Shown here: positions 46,545 through 58,789 of the stretch, one piece after another | How positions within the stretch are numbered: position 1 is the stretch's first letter | Layout: each line of letters opens with the position of its first letter | Source of the DNA: Amaurobius ferox | Lineage: Eukaryota > Arthropoda > Arachnida > Araneae > Amaurobiidae | Assembly (NCBI GenBank): GCA_951213105.1 | Contig: OX578155.1 | Coordinates: 28,784,857-28,848,856 of the forward strand | Direction of reading: 5' to 3' | DNA: 64,000 nucleotides | The notes under the pieces: model-generated | Told to the model about the DNA's origin: nothing | Database searches by the model: none | What the model saw: the letters and a program-made list of their open reading frames with translations, nothing else | Translations under genes and position numbers: made by a program

Positions 46545-46625
46545 TTAATGCTGAAGACCCAGGCCGTCCGACTCATCCTGAGGACTAGTCAAGTATTTGG
46601 ACGGCTGGGAAAGCAAAGTTTTAGT
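46545..46625 (-). repeat. 3' fragment of the array-type SINE
   Basis: GACCCAGGCCGTCCGAC and TTTGGACGGCTGGGAA match the SINE 3' region at 62390-62450. Confidence 0.5.
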
Positions 46626-47793
46626 GTGGAGCACCTACCTACTCTCAAATAAAAGTCTCGATTTTTCACGAGGAAGGGGATGGGGGGAGAGCGGTATTTA
46701 ATAGCAACAAATATCAAGTCTATTCAGAAAGAGCTTGAATTTTAAAGGTCAGACATTTTCTTATTTACAGAAAGTGATCCATATGCACTTCTACAGACCT
46801 TCATCAGCATACTTTAGATATAAAAATTCGAATGTTTACTTTCTCAGCGTATTTATAGTATAAAGCATTGTTTGCGCGATAATTTTCGATTTCGAGATTT
46901 AGATGCCAATGAATGTTTTGGGACCTTTTCATTTTGAACACCACGATTTGAGCATTTATAAAGTGATGTTCGTATATTTGTAGCTGATTTCTTGTGTAAT
47001 ATTAATGGATTTTCATGAAACTTTATATCCAGCAGTGCAATATTCCACAATACTGCTACAAAATAGCTCTTCATTTCATTAATAATATGTTAAAAATATG
47101 ATAGTGTATCAAGTGCCTGGTCATTGTTAAAAAAATAAAGTTTGAAAAACAGCGATTTTATTTACACCGCATAATAATTATAAAATTTTAGTCGATGCAA
47201 AGAGATTGCTAAGTGGAAAACATTTTCCCATTTAAACGAAATATACCGAGAATCGCGTACAAATGCCGTTTATCGCCATACTGCTGCAAAATAGCTCTTC
47301 ATTTTATTAATGACACATCTGAGAAATAGATTTTTTGTATGTAGCACGAAATAATTATCAAATGTTAGTCGATGTAAGTAGACTGTAAAAGTGAAACAAA
47401 AATAATCATTGACGCGCTTGTGAGAGCCGATTTCGCAATTGTGGGAAAACGAATTTTCTAGATGCAAAATCGGGAAAATTCCGATCTCAAAATTCGCGAC
47501 ATTTTCGGAACTTTCGTGGCCGACTTCATGATTTTCCGAACCTGTAGACATCCTGCCAAAATATTAGAGATTTTTCGTAACGAAATCGGAAAAAATATAG
47601 GGAATTTTGGTTTCTGGACAAAAAAAATCGAAGAAATCAGTTTCCGATCGGAAGATGCTAATAAATCGGAAACTTTCAGTGTAAATGGGAAGGACTGGCA
47701 GGCATGTACTAGTGTACCGAATTTCACGGCCGTACGACGCTTTGATTTCCAACTAGACAGGCATCATCCCTTATTATGCAAGATTCTCTAAAC
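46626..47793. other. Diverged direct repeat and unassigned sequence
   Basis: About 46850-47090 and 47200-47330 share ATACTGCTRCAAAATAGCTC then TTCATTTTATTAAT and other words. 47440-47790 is G/C-richer with overlapping open frames on both strands (up to 109 codons, plus strand 47462-47791). None shows a recognised family, so no gene is called. Confidence 0.4.
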
Positions 47794-48259
47794 CAGTGGT
47801 TCCCACACTTTTCGGTCCGCGAACCCCCTCAGAGAAAAACAAGAAAGATCAATCATGCATAAGCATTGATTATGAAACACTTTCCAACTGAAATGTAATT
47901 TCATTTAAAAATTTCTAAAATGTGATTCATTCAGTGGTAATATCTTTTACATTATCACAGTACTACAGTAATTTATTATACTTAAAACTGTATCGAAATA
48001 TAAATCATCTGATTCTTTATGCAAAATCAATGAATATTTCATTCATATAACTTGTATTCCAGACTCCAGAGCTAAATAATTTTGTGTGAAAAAAATTCAG
48101 CAATTCTTATGTAATTCATCTTACAATCGCTTGAGATATTTGCATTCTGCATATGTTAAAATTAGGCTTCCTTGAAGAAATAATAGAAGTTTAGGGATCA
48201 TTTAAAATCACAACTATTGTAATTGCATAGGCACGGAATTTAGATACACAGATAATACA
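47794..48259 (+). mobile_element. hAT-type terminus plus dispersed repeat (partner of 8400-8769)
   Basis: CAGTGGTTCCCACACTTTTC at 47794 followed by GGTCCGCGAACCCCC is the classic hAT left-end style. The inside from 47857 matches 8400-8769. The right end was not located; it runs into a reverse family A copy. Confidence 0.55.
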
Positions 48260-48284
48260 CAGATAATATATATGTGTATGTGTA

Positions 48285-49098
48285 TGTACTCAAAGTATTG
48301 GAATCGTGCCGAAGATCGGAACTCGAATTTTCAAAGGATCTACACGTTTTGGGACTTCTAGAACACGAAAAAACTACTTTTAGGAAGACGTCTGTGTGTG
48401 TAAGGGTGTATCTGTGTATGTTTCTGTGTGGATATTACATCCACTCTAATTGAAAAACTAATGGACCGAATTTCATACAATTTGGTAGGTATGTTTTTTG
48501 TGGGAAATCCTGGTGTTCATTAGATTATAGTACGATTCGTAATAAAAGAATCTGCCTTCTTTGCGAATTGCCTTTATCCACTCTAGCTAAAAACTAATGA
48601 ACCAAATTTAACAAAATTTGGAGTATAATATTTCAATAACCTACAAGTGATTTATATACCAAATTTAACAAAATTTTGTATATAAATCATTTGTAGGTTA
48701 TTCTACTACTATTCGGGAAAAAGGAACGGTCTATTTTTGCGAAATGGCCAGCAAAAATCGTTATATATAAAAATAAAAGACTACGTGTGCTCAATTATAT
48801 CAATTAAATTCCTATTTTATATGTGATTTTTGACAAAAAAAAAGAATAAGACTAACCCCATTACTCTAGGACTAGCCGTTCTTGAGATATTCTAGTTTTT
48901 TCGCGTTTTCGCTACGCCACCTTTGACAATAAGTCCAGCTATCAAATGAGAACCAAATTTAAGTTTAACGTGTAAATTCAATGTCATTTAAAATACTTAT
49001 GTTGTGCAGATAAACACAAATTATCATTGAATAAATAAAGAGAACGAATATGAGTCTGCAGAGAAAGACATGTGCTGTCCACATCAGAATTTTTAACA
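48285..49098 (-). repeat. Interspersed repeat family A, reverse copy
   Basis: Read on the minus strand it begins at TCTGATGTGGACAGCACATG (about 49098) and ends at the GTGCCGAAGATCGG... block near 48285. The terminal hairpin is truncated to AAGTATTGG. Confidence 0.8.
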
Positions 49099-49494
49099 AT
49101 ATTACACCAATGATTTATAGAAGTGAACGGGGATTATTTTCAGGCCATTTCGAAAAAAATGTATGATCTATATTTAAAGATCCATCAAATTTTTGTCGAA
49201 TAAAATGTTCAACAAATTTAAGCTGTGTACCAAATTTTAACTCTCTAGGACGTAGGAAAGTGCATTTAAAATGCCATCAATTAAATTTATCATGAAGAGT
49301 TATATAAAATTTAAAAAAAATGAAAAATTGTTATCTACCAAATTTATTTTAAAATATGAAGCCACTCCCATATGCAAAACGTTAAACAAATGGAGAGATA
49401 TTTATTATATAATATCTCTCTCTTTTCTTTCTGGAAGATATTCCAAAGTCAGAATTTAATTGAATTTGTTTTTTTCCTATATTAAATAATTTTT
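49099..49494. other. AT-rich DNA, no recognised feature
   Basis: A 62-codon frame at 49271-49459 is not convincing. Confidence 0.4.
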
Positions 49495-49890
49495 TTAATT
49501 AAAAAACTACTTAACATATTTTACTGAATTTTTTTTTATATATTCTATGGGATAATGTGAATATTTCCTAAAAATTTCGAAGCAATTCGTGGATTTTAAA
49601 TTTACTTAAAAAATGTTTGAAAAATTAGGTCCCATAGGGTTCAATGTATTTCATTTTTTCAACCCGGGTTCAATAAAAAACTAATTGGGTGATATTATTT
49701 ATTTATATTCCCATAGGTCCTACAGACCGTCTGAACAACATACTAAAATTTCATTTTGATAAACTCATTTTTACGGCAGTTATCGTGCTAACGGACAGAC
49801 AGACAGACAGACAGACAGACAGAATGAACAAAGTCATAAACACTTTTCAACTTTGTTGTAAAGTGTTAAAAAAAATTCGCGGACGCCTTA
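49495..49890 (+). repeat. Interspersed repeat family C, copy 1
   Basis: Reverse complement matches 60648-61020. It contains CCCATAGGTCCTACAGACCG, a (ACAG)n run at 49793-49822 and a terminal hairpin AACACTTT...AAAGTGTT with inner CAAC/GTTG (49838-49867), followed by an A-run. Confidence 0.85.
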
Positions 49891-49924
49891 AAACCATATT
49901 GCAAGGGGAGAGGCGGGAGACGTT

Positions 49925-49992
49925 CGCTTAAGACTCCTATATATAGGTCTATATTTCTATATATAGGTTCTATATAGGTCTATATATAGGTT
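49925..49992. repeat. TATATAGGT short repeats
   Basis: Several copies of CTATATATAGGT-like words in tandem, partly palindromic. Confidence 0.8.
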
Positions 49993-50583
49993 TCATGTAA
50001 CTGGACTTATTTTCAAAGGTGGCGTAGCGAAAAATTAATATATCTCGAGAACAGCATTTAATTGACATATTTGAGCATATGTAGTCCTTCATTTTTAGAT
50101 TTAACGATTTTTGCGGCCATTTCATACACACCAAAAAAGGCAGGTTCTTTTTTTTTTTCGAATCATACCAAAGTCTAATCAGCATAAGGTGAAACCTATA
50201 AATAATTTATCTATCAAATTTTGTGAAATTTGGTCTTAGTTTTTCAGCCAGAATGGATAAGGCAATTTCGCAAAAAAGGCAGGTTCTTTTATCCAGAATC
50301 GTACCAAAATCTAATCAGCACCAGGGTTACCTACAAGGGACTTACCTACCAAATTTTATGGAATTCTGAAAGTTAAAAGTCTGAAAGAAATTAGTTTTTC
50401 AGTTAAAGAAGATTCAAAATCTGCGCAGACAGACACACACACAGACGTCACGCTAAAAATAGTTTTTTTTTTTCGTGTTCTAGAGGTCCCAAAACGTGTA
50501 GATCCTTCGAAAACACGAGTTGCGATTTTCAGCACGATTCCAATTCCCTACACATTAATTACCATGCATTGCAGGGAAAGTAA
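49993..50583 (+). repeat. Interspersed repeat family A, 5'-truncated
   Basis: Starts at the GTAACTGGACTTATTTTCAA point, and ends with the GTAGATCCTTCGAAAACACG block and CATTGCAGGGAAAGTAAA. The hairpin's left arm is damaged (CCAATTCCCTACACATT). Confidence 0.8.
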
Positions 50584-51412
50584 AGAAATAAAAAACACCT
50601 GATGTGCAGAATATTCGGCTAAATCATAAAGCTGCAAATAAAATAGCTGATATGATATCTACAAAATAATGTACATGTAGAAACCGAGAAAATCCCTACA
50701 GATCTGCTGCAAACTATGACTGAACTTTGCTAAAGAAATGTGTGAGAAGTTTCCAATAACTGGAAACTAGAGGAAAACAGAGTGACAAACATTCAAAACC
50801 CCAATATTACACTCCAAAATACATCTATTAAGTTTCAGCAGACAGAATATATCGCATGTCAATATTATGTCAGTGGAACTATTTCGTCTGCTTTTCAAGT
50901 GCGTTGCCATAGTGATGCTGGGAATTGAACGCATTTCGATAAAAAATAGAGCCACACAGCTTAATTTTTTACGTCTACTTGTTATTGGAATTTTTTTAAA
51001 ACGCATTTATCATGGAAATAAGGTATTCCGTCTTCCGCCCTTGAGCACTTCGCTCTTTAAATATCGGTTACTCCATAACCTTAAGTAGAATAGTAGAACA
51101 GAAAGTAAAAAAAAAATTATCCGAATTGAATATCCATTTCCTATACAATAAAATGGTTTTTATAACAAACTTGGAACAAAGGAAAGAAAACGCTGAAATT
51201 TAGAACCTCTGTGTCATCCATGTTATTAGCAGTGAAACACTGATATCATGCTTGCCATTCATAATATATATTTTAAGAAATATCTTTAAGGAAAAAATAA
51301 AATGTATTTAAGAAATAACCTTGATTTGTTCTTTTACTAGCAGATATATCAAGCGTTGATCGTGATTTAAAATGTGAAAATTCTAGACGCATTCATATTG
51401 CTTTTTATCATT
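50584..51412. other. Unassigned DNA
   Basis: Overlapping frames of about 75-80 codons on both strands (50767-51088) have no recognised family. The phrase CTTGAGCACTTCGCTCTTTA is unpaired elsewhere in the window. Confidence 0.4.
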
Positions 51413-52163
51413 AAAAATCTGATGTGTGCAGCACATGACTTTCCCTGCAGACTTATATCCACATTCTCTTTATTTTAATTAAATTTATTTCACTTTTAAT
51501 TCAATTTTCTTTCTCATTCGGCAACCGGACTTATTTTCAAAGGTGGCGTAGAGAAAATACGAAAAACTAAAATATCTCGAGAACGGCTAGTCCTAGTGTA
51601 ATGGGGTTGGTCTTATTCTTTTCTTCGTTAAACATTACGTATTAAACAAGCATTTAATGGATATATTTGAGCATACGTAATTCTTTAGTTTAGATTTTGA
51701 CAATTTCTGCGGGCCATTTTGCAAAAAAAGGCAGGTTATTTTTTTCCGAATCGTACCAAAATCTAATCAGCACCAGGGTGACCCACAAGTGACTCATCTA
51801 CCGAATTTTGTGAAATTCGGTCCATTAGTTTTTCAGTTAAAGTGGATACAAACTTTTGCGGGCCATTTCGCAAAAAAAAAAAGGCGATTTCTTTTGTCCC
51901 GAATCGTACCCAAAACTAATCAGCACCAGACTCGTCCACAAGTGACTTACCTACCAAATTTTGTGAAATTCGGTCCATTAGTTTTTTAATTAGAGTGGAT
52001 ACAAAATCTGCACACACACACAGACGTCACGCTAAAAATGTTTTTTTTTTTTTGTATTCTAGAGGTCTTGAAACGTGTAGATCCGTCGAAAACTCGAGTT
52101 GCGATTTTCAACATGATTCCAATACTTTCCCTATACATTACCATGTATTGCAGGGAAAGTAAA
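51413..52163 (+). repeat. Family A, first copy of a head-to-tail dimer
   Basis: Full-length: AAAAATCTGATGTGTGCAGC to the hairpin and GCAGGGAAAGTAAA. The next copy starts at once with CATCTGATGTGGGCAGCAC. The two are about 90% alike by eye. Confidence 0.9.
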
Positions 52164-52912
52164 CATCTGATGTGGGCAGCACATGACTTTCCCTGCAGAC
52201 TTATATTAACGTTCTCTTTATTTTAATTAAATTTATTCCACTTTTAATTCAATTTTCGTTCTCATTCGGTAACCGGGCATATTATCAAAGGTGGCGTAGG
52301 GAAAGTACGAAAAACTAAAATATCTCGAGAACGGCTAGTCCTAGTGTAATGGGGTTGGTCTTATTTTTTTGTCGTTAAAAATTACGTATTAAATCAGCAT
52401 TTAATGGATATATTTGAGTATACCCAGTTCTTTAGTTTAGATTTGGACGATTTTTGCGGGCCATTTTACAAAAAAAGGCAGGTCATTTTTTTCCAAATCG
52501 TACCAAAATCTAATCAGCACCAAGGTAACCCACAAGTGACTCATCTACCGAATATTGTGAAATTCGGTCCATCAGTTTTTCAGTTAGAGTGGATACAAGC
52601 TTTTGCGGGCCATTTCACAAAAAAGGCGGGTTCTTTTATTCCGAATCGTACCCAAAACTAATCAGCACCAGCCCCGTCCACAAGTGACTTACCTACCAAA
52701 TTTTGTGAAATTCGGTCCATTAGTTTTTTAGTTAGATTGGATACAAAATCTGCACAGACAGACAGACAGACACACAGACGTCACGCTAAAAATGGTTTTT
52801 TCGTATTCTAGAGGTCTCGAAACGTGTAGATCCGTCGAAAACTCGAGTTGCGATTTTCGGCATGATTCCAATACTTTCCCTATACATTACCATGTATTGC
52901 AGGGAAAGTAAA
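52164..52912 (+). repeat. Family A, second copy of a head-to-tail dimer
   Basis: Full-length copy directly joined to the first with no spacer. Ends in the hairpin CTTTCCCTATACATTACCAT..TTGCAGGGAAAGTAAA. A CAGACAGACAGA run lies at about 52755-52768. Confidence 0.9.
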
Positions 52913-52944
52913 AAAAGCATTAAAACACTGAATTAATTGCTCTA

Positions 52945-53300
52945 TCTACATAAATAAAATTGAAAATCTGCCTGTCTGTCGCATCATCACGGGAGAACGG
53001 CTGAACCGAATCTGATGAAATTTTGTGGGTAGCCCGGAAATAGCTCCATTAAAATTTAGTCCATGTTTGGTGTTCTTAAGACCAGTGGTTCTCGAGATAT
53101 TAGTAAAAAACGAAACTTTCATTTGTCTCATCATCACGGGAGAACGGCTGAACCGAATTCAATGAAATTTTGCGGATAGCCTTGAAATAGCCCTTGAAAT
53201 AAAATTAATCCAAGTTTCGAGTTTCTAAGACCAGGGGTTGTCGAGATATTAATGAAAAACCATTTTCCTAAGAGTTCTACTCTCTAACTCCGTGGTTTAT
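52945..53300 (+). repeat. Family D (Helitron-like) 5' end with an internal duplication
   Basis: Begins TCTACATAAATAAAATTGAA after an A. Two copies of a GGGAGAACGGCTGAACCGAA module lie about 145 bp apart, each followed by GACCAG.GGTT.TCGAGATAT. The diverged 38075 copy has one. Confidence 0.65.
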
Positions 53301-54932
53301 CCAAACGGAAAGGTTGAACATCGTTTGAAAGTGAATTAAAACTTTATCTCTGTGTTTGGTGGGAGATTTTTTGCGCTAATTAGTCACTTTCTCAAAACAT
53401 GAATTGTTTGAAACATGAATTTAAATGGAAAATATATCTCCATGAATTATTTTTCACAAGCTTTTACTCAACAATGAGAAGTATAAAGAAATCAAAATGG
53501 TTATTTAATTTCGCAGTTTATGAGGAAAATTCTATCTTATATCATGTTGCTCAGAAACGCAATTAAATTAAATCTGTCTTAATTTTAATTATTATTTTTT
53601 CGATTTGAATAGTAAATAAATGGATATAAAAATATATTTTAGAAAATAACTGTTTGATTTTACTTTTAATTATATTAATTGAGGACTGCGTACATCACTT
53701 TCATTTAGTTTGGTAAAGAGTTTTTAAACCTATATATTGTGTTTAGCTAATAAACTCATATATTGTGTTTACCAATAAATTCTTTTATCCCATTATTAAA
53801 AACAGAAAAAAAGTAGAACGGGTATATCTTCAGATACAATTTCAGTGTTTTCATTTAGTATATACAAAAGGGATCATGATGTTTTGTTTTTCAGATCTGC
53901 AAATTCAGAGCTACGAATTTCGCGGAATATCGCTAACTTGGCAACTTTCCTTAAACTTTGTCAAATTGACGGAAATGTTGCCAAATTGATAAAAACGACG
54001 TAAATCAATGAAATTAAATTTGTTTTTTTTAGAAGAGAGTACTGAAATGATTTTTCGGTAGCATTAGTCGGTCAGTCCATCTATCCTACTTAGTAACACA
54101 TTTAGCGAATTTTTAAAATATCATGAAATTGATAAAAATGTTTGTAAATCCATAAAAATATGAAATTGATAAAATTGCGCTTAATAAATGAAATTGTGTT
54201 TTGTTAGGGGATAGTATTGTGATGATGTTTCATCAATTTGTCGCAAAATGGGACTATCAGTTCTACAGTCCTACTTGGCGATAAATTTGGCGATTTCTTA
54301 AATTATCGCTAAACTGACGAAAATGTCGCCAAACCTTTCATGGAGATAACATTATTCAGACGATATGATTTCCATCAATTTATTTGAAGAAAATGATATT
54401 ATGTCGTTTAGTAACGGATGTAAATCCAATGTGTTATACGGCATACAATTTTCATTAAATCCTTTCCGATTTGAATAATATATGCATATAAAATAAATTT
54501 CATTGGCATTGCATTTTTGACTGGATAATATCAATTACGGTCTTCAGGTTTAAACATTATTATTATAGATATTTTCGGGGATTATTGATTCAGGGATTAT
54601 AGATATTTTCAAGTTATTATGCTATTGTTTCATTATGACAAAAATTGTTTAAACTCATATATTGTACGTTGTACGAGTAATCTTATGCAAATGCACGGGT
54701 ATATCTTCTAATCTACGATAATATAGGCAGTACAGTTTTATTGGTATATATTTTTATATATATATTGGAATCAATTACGACCTTCTGGTATAAAGATTAC
54801 GGGGATCATTGATATTTTCAATTTATTATGTAATCTGTTTTATTTTGGCAAAGATTTTTGAGACTCATATTGTAATACGGGTAATATTCTAACACACTGT
54901 CATATTTTCTAATCTGCGACAATATTAGTAAG

Positions 54933-54995
<63 letters not shown>
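53301..54995. repeat. Degenerate, nested family D-like and B-like pieces
   Basis: 53890-54000 and 54265-54335 carry the 'GGCGATTT..CGCCAAA' words also seen in family B (340-430). 54340-54560 and 54755-54870 repeat a GATTTTTGACTGGATAATAT / GGAATCAATTACG.CCTTC phrase. Boundaries cannot be set. No gene. Confidence 0.5.

Positions 54996-54999
<4 letters not shown>
54938..54999. repeat. (TA)n microsatellite, about 31 units
   Basis: Pure TA run abutting the left arm of a large palindrome. Confidence 0.97.
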
Positions 55000-55002
<3 letters not shown>

Positions 55003-55213
55003 TAAAAGATAAAGTAAAGAAGGGGAAACCAAATGCAATGCAACTAATGGTAGAGGAGGATTGCGACTCCTCAATCCCGTTTAAAGCAGCTTTTACAGCC
55101 CGGGCAACGCTCACGGAACTGCTTTAAACGGGATTGAGGAGTCGCAATCCTCCTCTACCATTAGTTGCATTGCATTTGGTTTCCCCTTCTTTACTTTATC
55201 TTTTATTCATATT
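54996..55213. repeat. Near-perfect palindrome, about 94-bp arms, 29-bp loop
   Basis: Left arm 54996-55089 and right arm 55119-55212 are reverse complements with no mismatch that I can see. Arms include CAATCCCGTTTAAAGCAG near the loop and ATAAAAGATAAAGTAAAG outside. Loop CTTTTACAGCCCGGGCAACG... is G/C-rich. A transcript would form a long perfect hairpin. It is not clearly part of a known transposon; both strands have open frames only because of the symmetry. Confidence 0.9.
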
Positions 55214-55275
55214 TTTACTTAGGATAGTGAGCTGCATTGTCTCGTTCTGTAAACTTCTACACGTCGTTATGTGTG

Positions 55276-55277
55276 TG

Positions 55278-55310
<33 letters not shown>

Positions 55311-55312
55311 TC
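55276..55312. repeat. (TA)n-(TG)n microsatellite
   Basis: About nine TA followed by nine TG units. Confidence 0.95.
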
Positions 55313-55313
55313 C

Positions 55314-56196
55314 AACAATGGATCAGACGTATGCAGTGCTTTTACAGGCATTCTTGTTTCCTATTATTGTTCAATCTTTATGCATGCTGTCCAGGTTATC
55401 AAAGTTTATAGATACAATCTATCACTGATTTCAGAAACATGCATTTTGTGTTCATTTTTATGAAATACTTGGACTTGATAAAGAGTTTTATCGAAATGAA
55501 TAATGCATTATTAGGCCTAGGGCTTGTCCACGTATAAAGCTTTCATGCTTGGATTTTATTTGATGATATTTTATCGATTCCTTTCCATTGATGTTTCTTG
55601 TTTGTCTTCAGCTTGATGACTAGAGGTTTGCATTTACATTTTCCACCTGATTGATGATTCTCTGTTTGATACTATTATTTGTAAGGCATTTTGTAATATT
55701 GGGTTTTTTTTAGTTGAATATTCTCTCTATTCTTTCATTGGATTTTTAAACTTTTATTATATATATATTCCCATATAATTTTAGTGCTTTCATTCTGGCG
55801 TATATTGGGAGTCAATTACTGGTTTATTGATATTTTCAATTTATACATGTAATGTAGTAATACAGGTTATATCTTCCAATATTCGCGTATATAAGTAGTA
55901 CGGGTCGCATACAATTTTAATGCTTGCATTTTGCATATATTGATTCAATTCCTTTTTTTTTTGTAAATTTGCTTACAAAAGGGGCCAGGATGTTTTATTC
56001 TTCAGATCTGCCCCTGAAGATAATTTTGTATAGCGAGATTCTTAAAACTTTTTTTTTATGAGCATTAAATTAAATATTTTAACAGAATATTTTGATTAAA
56101 AATGTCATTTAGTATACTATAGGAATTTGCACATGACTGTGGATTTTAAGTTTCTTTATATTATATACTCTGTACGAAGAACGGGTATGCTGCTAG
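55314..56196 (+). repeat. Family D (Helitron-like) 3' part ending in CTAG
   Basis: 55960-56196 matches 38575-38823: GGGGCCAGGATGTTTTATTC, TTCAGATCTGCCCCTGAAGA, ...ACGGGTATGCTGCTAG before T. Together with 52945 this could be one 3.25-kb element with nested inserts, or several fragments. Confidence 0.55.
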
Positions 56197-56215
56197 TAAA
56201 AAAATAAAAAAGTAC

Positions 56216-57160
56216 AGGCAAGTCGGAAGAATAAAACATCCTGATCCAGTTTGCTAACCAATATAAAAAATATGAAGTTTGATAAATATACGACAAAATG
56301 TTCTAAACTGATAACAAAAGTTATTTAAAAAATATTTTTAACAAGTCGCAAGCCAACTACAATTCAAACACATTCGGAAATATATGAATTTAAAAATATC
56401 TCTTTTCAGAATATTACCATAATCTTATATTCCATGACCGTAACTGATCCAACAATATAAAAAATATAGCACAGTTTATTAAATTTAATTCCCCTAGAAA
56501 GAAGCAGAAGATCGCTGACAGATCTTAAAGCAAGGTAATTTTTTTACATATTGGTCAGCAAACTGGATCAGGATGTTTTATTACTATTACCCTTACTATT
56601 TTTATTCTACTTCAATGATCTATTAAACAATAAAAAACATGGAATCTTTGGTGCCCCCGTGTTTACCCCCCAAAAAGGTGACTGATAATATCAATTGAAA
56701 ACACAAAAAAATCAGATTATCTTATGCAGTAATATATAGACATAAAATTACCAATCGAAAATACAATACCGTTCAGTATAAAATTTATTTTCATGCCAAT
56801 TTCTTTATAAATAATAAAAATCGTCTACTGAATAAATGCATTTGATTTAATTCTGTTGCTGAACAATAAGATATAATTTTCTTCAAATAAAGTTTCGGAA
56901 AATAATTATCTGAATAATGGTATTTTGAAAGATTTAATTTTGAGTTTTCTATTAATATATCTTTAACTCCTGCTCCTAGAAACTCGAAACATGGACAGAG
57001 TTAGCCGCAGTGAAGTAGAGAATGACTACACCAAATTTGGTTAGAAAAGAAAAATTAAAGAAATTAGAAAGAAATTAGGTTAGAAAAGAAAAAGAAAAAT
57101 GGTCTTGAGAAAAGAAAAATATCCGTCCAAAACCAGGATATGGAACTAAGTATGTATACG
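56216..57160 (-). repeat. Family D-like, reverse and diverged copy
   Basis: On the minus strand it contains AAACTGGATCAGGATGTTTT and, near 57020-56960, TAGAAACTCGAAACATGGAC-type sequence matching the 5' half (53180-53230). AATAAAACATCCTGATCCAG occurs at 56230 and its complement at 56560, so this copy is itself partly fold-back. Confidence 0.5.
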
Positions 57161-57535
57161 GAACAAGCTAATAGACACTTTTCATTTTATATATAGACCA
57201 GAACAAATTACTCAGCGTTGTAAGGGTCTTAAAGAGGCGCCCGCTACGTAAATAATACATATACAGATAAAACAACTCAATTTTCAAATGGTCTGTTTTG
57301 AACCCAAAACCATTCAAGCGCACCGCTTTTTCCATGCTCAATTGTACAAGCTTTTACCTTGCTCAATTGTACAAAGGCTTCTTAATAAGACCATGTGAGA
57401 TAAGAAAGGTCAAACTTAAGTTACAAAATAAGCCTTATTTCAGAGCAATAAGTAGATTAGGTAAAAATATACAGAAGTTTGAATATATCAAGAATCATGA
57501 AAAATTACCAGATTCTCCAAATTTTTATAAATAGA
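57161..57535. other. Unassigned DNA
   Basis: No partner or gene. GCTCAATTGTACAA(A/G) occurs twice (57336-57376). Confidence 0.4.
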
Positions 57536-58203
57536 AATCTGATGTGGGCAGTATATGACTTTCCCTGCAGACTAATATTCACGTTCTCTTTATTTCTTCA
57601 AGAATTCATTAAACTGAGTTTAATTGTACAAAATAACACTCATAATTATTTTAAATTATACTGAATGTGCATTTTTAATTCAGTTTTCGTTTTCATTTGA
57701 TAACTGGATTTTTCAAAAGTAGCGTAGCGAAAATGCGAAAAAACTAAAATATCTTGAGAAAGGCTAGTCCTAAGTTAATGGGGTAGGTAGGTCTTCATTT
57801 TATCGTAAAAAAATACGTATAAAACAAGCATTTAATTGATACATTTGAGCATACGTAGTCTTTTATTCTAGAATTTGACGATTTCTGCTGGTCATTTCGG
57901 GGGAGGGGGGGGGGGAGCAGGTTCTTTTATCCCGAATCGTACTAAAATCTAGTCAGCACCAGGGTCATCCACAAGGGTCCCACCTACCAAATTTTTTCAA
58001 ATTCGGTCAATTAGTTTTCCAGTTGGAGTGGATACATACATTGCACAAACATACACACACACACAACAGACGTCACGCTAAAAATAGTTTTTCCGTATTC
58101 TAGAGGTACCCAAACGTGTAGATCCGTCGAAAACTCGAGTTGCGATTTTCGACACGATTCCAATACTTTCTCTATACATTAACATTTATTGTATGGAAAG
58201 TAA
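57536..58203 (+). repeat. Interspersed repeat family A
   Basis: Starts ATCTGATGTGGGCAGTATAT with ACTTTCCCTGCAGACTAATA, has a G-run at 57899-57915, and ends CTTTCTCTATACATTAAC..TATGGAAAGTAAAA. Confidence 0.85.
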
Positions 58204-58789
58204 AAAACTAATTAAAATTGGAATCTATAATTGTACATAAAGTTTTAGGTATGAGTGGGCAACAAAATGGACAAGTTAAAAAAAAATAAAAATCTGTGTC
58301 GGTCGGGTTGAAAATGTTACTTTTCTGTATTGATTTGCTATGGAATGACCCTACTATGAGTTGAGGGCCCCGGGAAAAGCTTAATCGGGCAATGGCAGCA
58401 AATAAATTTTCCTGCATTATGCAATGGCTTAATACTTCTTTCAAAGCGAAATAATGATATTCATGACACAATGTTTTTAGCGTTGAATTGCACATTAACA
58501 TTTAGCAATTTCATGATAACTTGTAAATCTATCACTTTCTTCACATAATAAATTTTCTTCTTTCAATGCTAAATAATGATGGACAAGATATATTGTGCAA
58601 TGTTTTTATCGTTGAAAAACAGAGATTTCTTGCTCTTCTGAATAACAACATGCAAAATTATTTTGAAGTACCTAATTCGTGCAAATATAAGTTGACAATT
58701 GGGAATATTGCTAACATCTGCTAAGCAATATATCACATTATACTGAATTATGTTATTCATTAATTCACCCATTTGGGGCCGATTTCTTA
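58204..58789. other. AT-rich DNA, no recognised gene
   Basis: Frames of 97-99 codons on the minus strand (58208-58501, 58569-58868) show no family motif. Confidence 0.4.

Noticed and set aside
47458..47791. Real gene in the overlapping 89-109-codon frames
   Set aside because: Frames are open on both strands at once, with no motif, signal or splice support.
54818..55463. Proteins across the palindrome (98 and 109 codons)
   Set aside because: They include translated TA/TG microsatellite (Ile-Tyr, Cys-Val runs) and the mirrored arm; symmetry alone makes both strands open.
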